Positions 61,556-62,013 of a stretch of DNA of 62,013 nt are shown here, piece after piece; the first letter of the stretch is position 1, and each line of letters begins with the position of its first letter. The position numbers and the translations under genes were made by a program. The notes beneath the pieces are model-generated. The model was not told the DNA's origin and did no database searches. It saw nothing but the letters and a program-made list of their open reading frames with translations. The DNA is from Nocardioides agariphilus (GTDB taxonomy: Bacteria; Actinomycetota; Actinomycetes; Propionibacteriales; Nocardioidaceae), in NCBI RefSeq assembly GCF_015352445.1, contig NZ_JADKPO010000026.1, positions 1 to 62,013 on the forward strand, given 5' to 3'.

Positions 61556-62013
61556 CTGGTTGAGGAGGCCGCGCCCCCCGGCCGACTTCTGCTGGTTGAG
61601 GAGGTCGCGCTAGCGACCGTCGTCTGCTGGTTGAGGAAGTCGCGCCAGCAACCGACTTCTGCTGGTTGAGGAGGTCGCGCTAGCGACCGTCGTCTGCTGG
61701 TTGAGGAGGTCGCGCTAGCGACCGTCTCGAAACCAGCCGAGAAGGTTCTGCTGGTTGAGGAGATCGCGCTAGCGACCGTCTCGAAACCAGCCGAGGAGGT
61801 TCTGCTGGTTGAGGAGGTCGCGCTAGCGACCGTCTCGAAACCAGCCGAGGAGGTTCTGCTGGTTGAGGAGGTCGCGCTAGCGACCGTCTCGAAACCAGCC
61901 GAGGAGGTTCTGCTGGTTGAGGAGGTCGCGCTAGCGACCGTCTCGAAACCAGCCGAGGAGGTTCTGCTGGTTGAGGAGGTCGCGCTAGCGACCGTCTCGA
62001 AACCAGCCGAGGA
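61556..62013. repeat. Ten-copy palindromic (REP-like) repeat array running off the window end
   Basis: CTGGTTGAGG begins at 61556, 61592, 61627, 61662, 61697, 61751, 61805, 61859, 61913 and 61967. The first five are spaced 35-36 bp (units lacking the GTCTCGAAACCAG arm or carrying degenerate cores), and the last five are regular 54-bp units. Each full unit has outer arms CTGGTT/AACCAG and an inner GTCGC-GCTA-GCGAC stem. The 520 bases from 61495 onward contain no gene that I can support. Confidence 0.95.

Noticed and set aside
61556-62013. CRISPR array
   Set aside because: Units are immediately repeated without unique spacers, the repeats are long palindromes, and no cas gene is present.

Overview
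The window is high-GC chromosomal DNA from an actinobacterium, most likely Nocardioides or a close relative (Nocardioidaceae). The reasons are the very high GC content, frequent GTG/TTG starts, the actinobacterial gene set (sucC-sucD, a PerM/DUF6350 protein, purN-purH-folD-DUF3017, mdh, a monomeric isocitrate dehydrogenase), an F420-type oxidoreductase, PspC two-component signalling, and the dispersed palindromic repeats typical of this group. No tRNA, rRNA, CRISPR array, transposase, integrase or phage gene was recognised. Gene assignments are from reading motifs, not from database searches.

Layout. 1-1250: a DUF222/HNH-type gene cut by the window edge, then palindromic repeats. 1227-11577: core metabolism (isocitrate dehydrogenase, aquaporin, a lipoprotein, malate dehydrogenase, DUF3017, folD, purH, purN, perM); purH has a recognisable ZTP riboswitch leader. 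11691-20013: an accessory block between perM and sucD: a sigma-like protein fused to a membrane/extracytoplasmic domain, an AfsR-like BTAD-ATPase regulator, an alpha/beta-hydrolase fused to a glycosyltransferase, and a SAM methyltransferase. 20242-26707: sucD, sucC, an M23 peptidase, the PcrA/UvrD helicase and two small membrane genes, one broken by two apparent single-base indels. 26729-30971: an envelope-stress-type locus (LuxR response regulator, PspC-histidine kinase, and a divergent PspC/toast-rack operon). 30975-36739: PaiB-like flavoprotein, YbaK-like protein, ArsR + SRPBCC pair, class V PLP enzyme, F420-type oxidoreductase and an MpaB-family oxygenase. 36723-45454: a 1,635-residue secreted gingipain-like protein and a 1,221-residue tandem-cyclase/ATPase/TPR protein. 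45514-62013: acyl-CoA dehydrogenase, MMPL transporter, DinB-like protein, cytochrome P450, guaA, the gabD2-GMC oxidoreductase pair, glpD, a CapA-like protein, DUF2330, a double GNAT protein, and a terminal array of palindromic repeats running off the end.

How it fits together. The core genes cover TCA-cycle steps (icd, sucCD, mdh), late purine and folate steps (purN, purH, folD, guaA) and DNA repair (pcrA). Much of the rest is regulation and envelope biology. Several operators can be read directly: one inverted repeat shared by two distant oxidation genes, a 30-bp perfect palindrome over the arsR start codon, matched motifs in the PspC divergent promoter, and a direct repeat like an MtrA box before the M23 peptidase. 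All ten convergent gene junctions are either tight or overlapping (17 bp overlap to 11 bp gap) or have a wider gap filled by repeats. In three genes (icd, sucD and the BTAD regulator) the repeat itself supplies the last codons and the stop codon.
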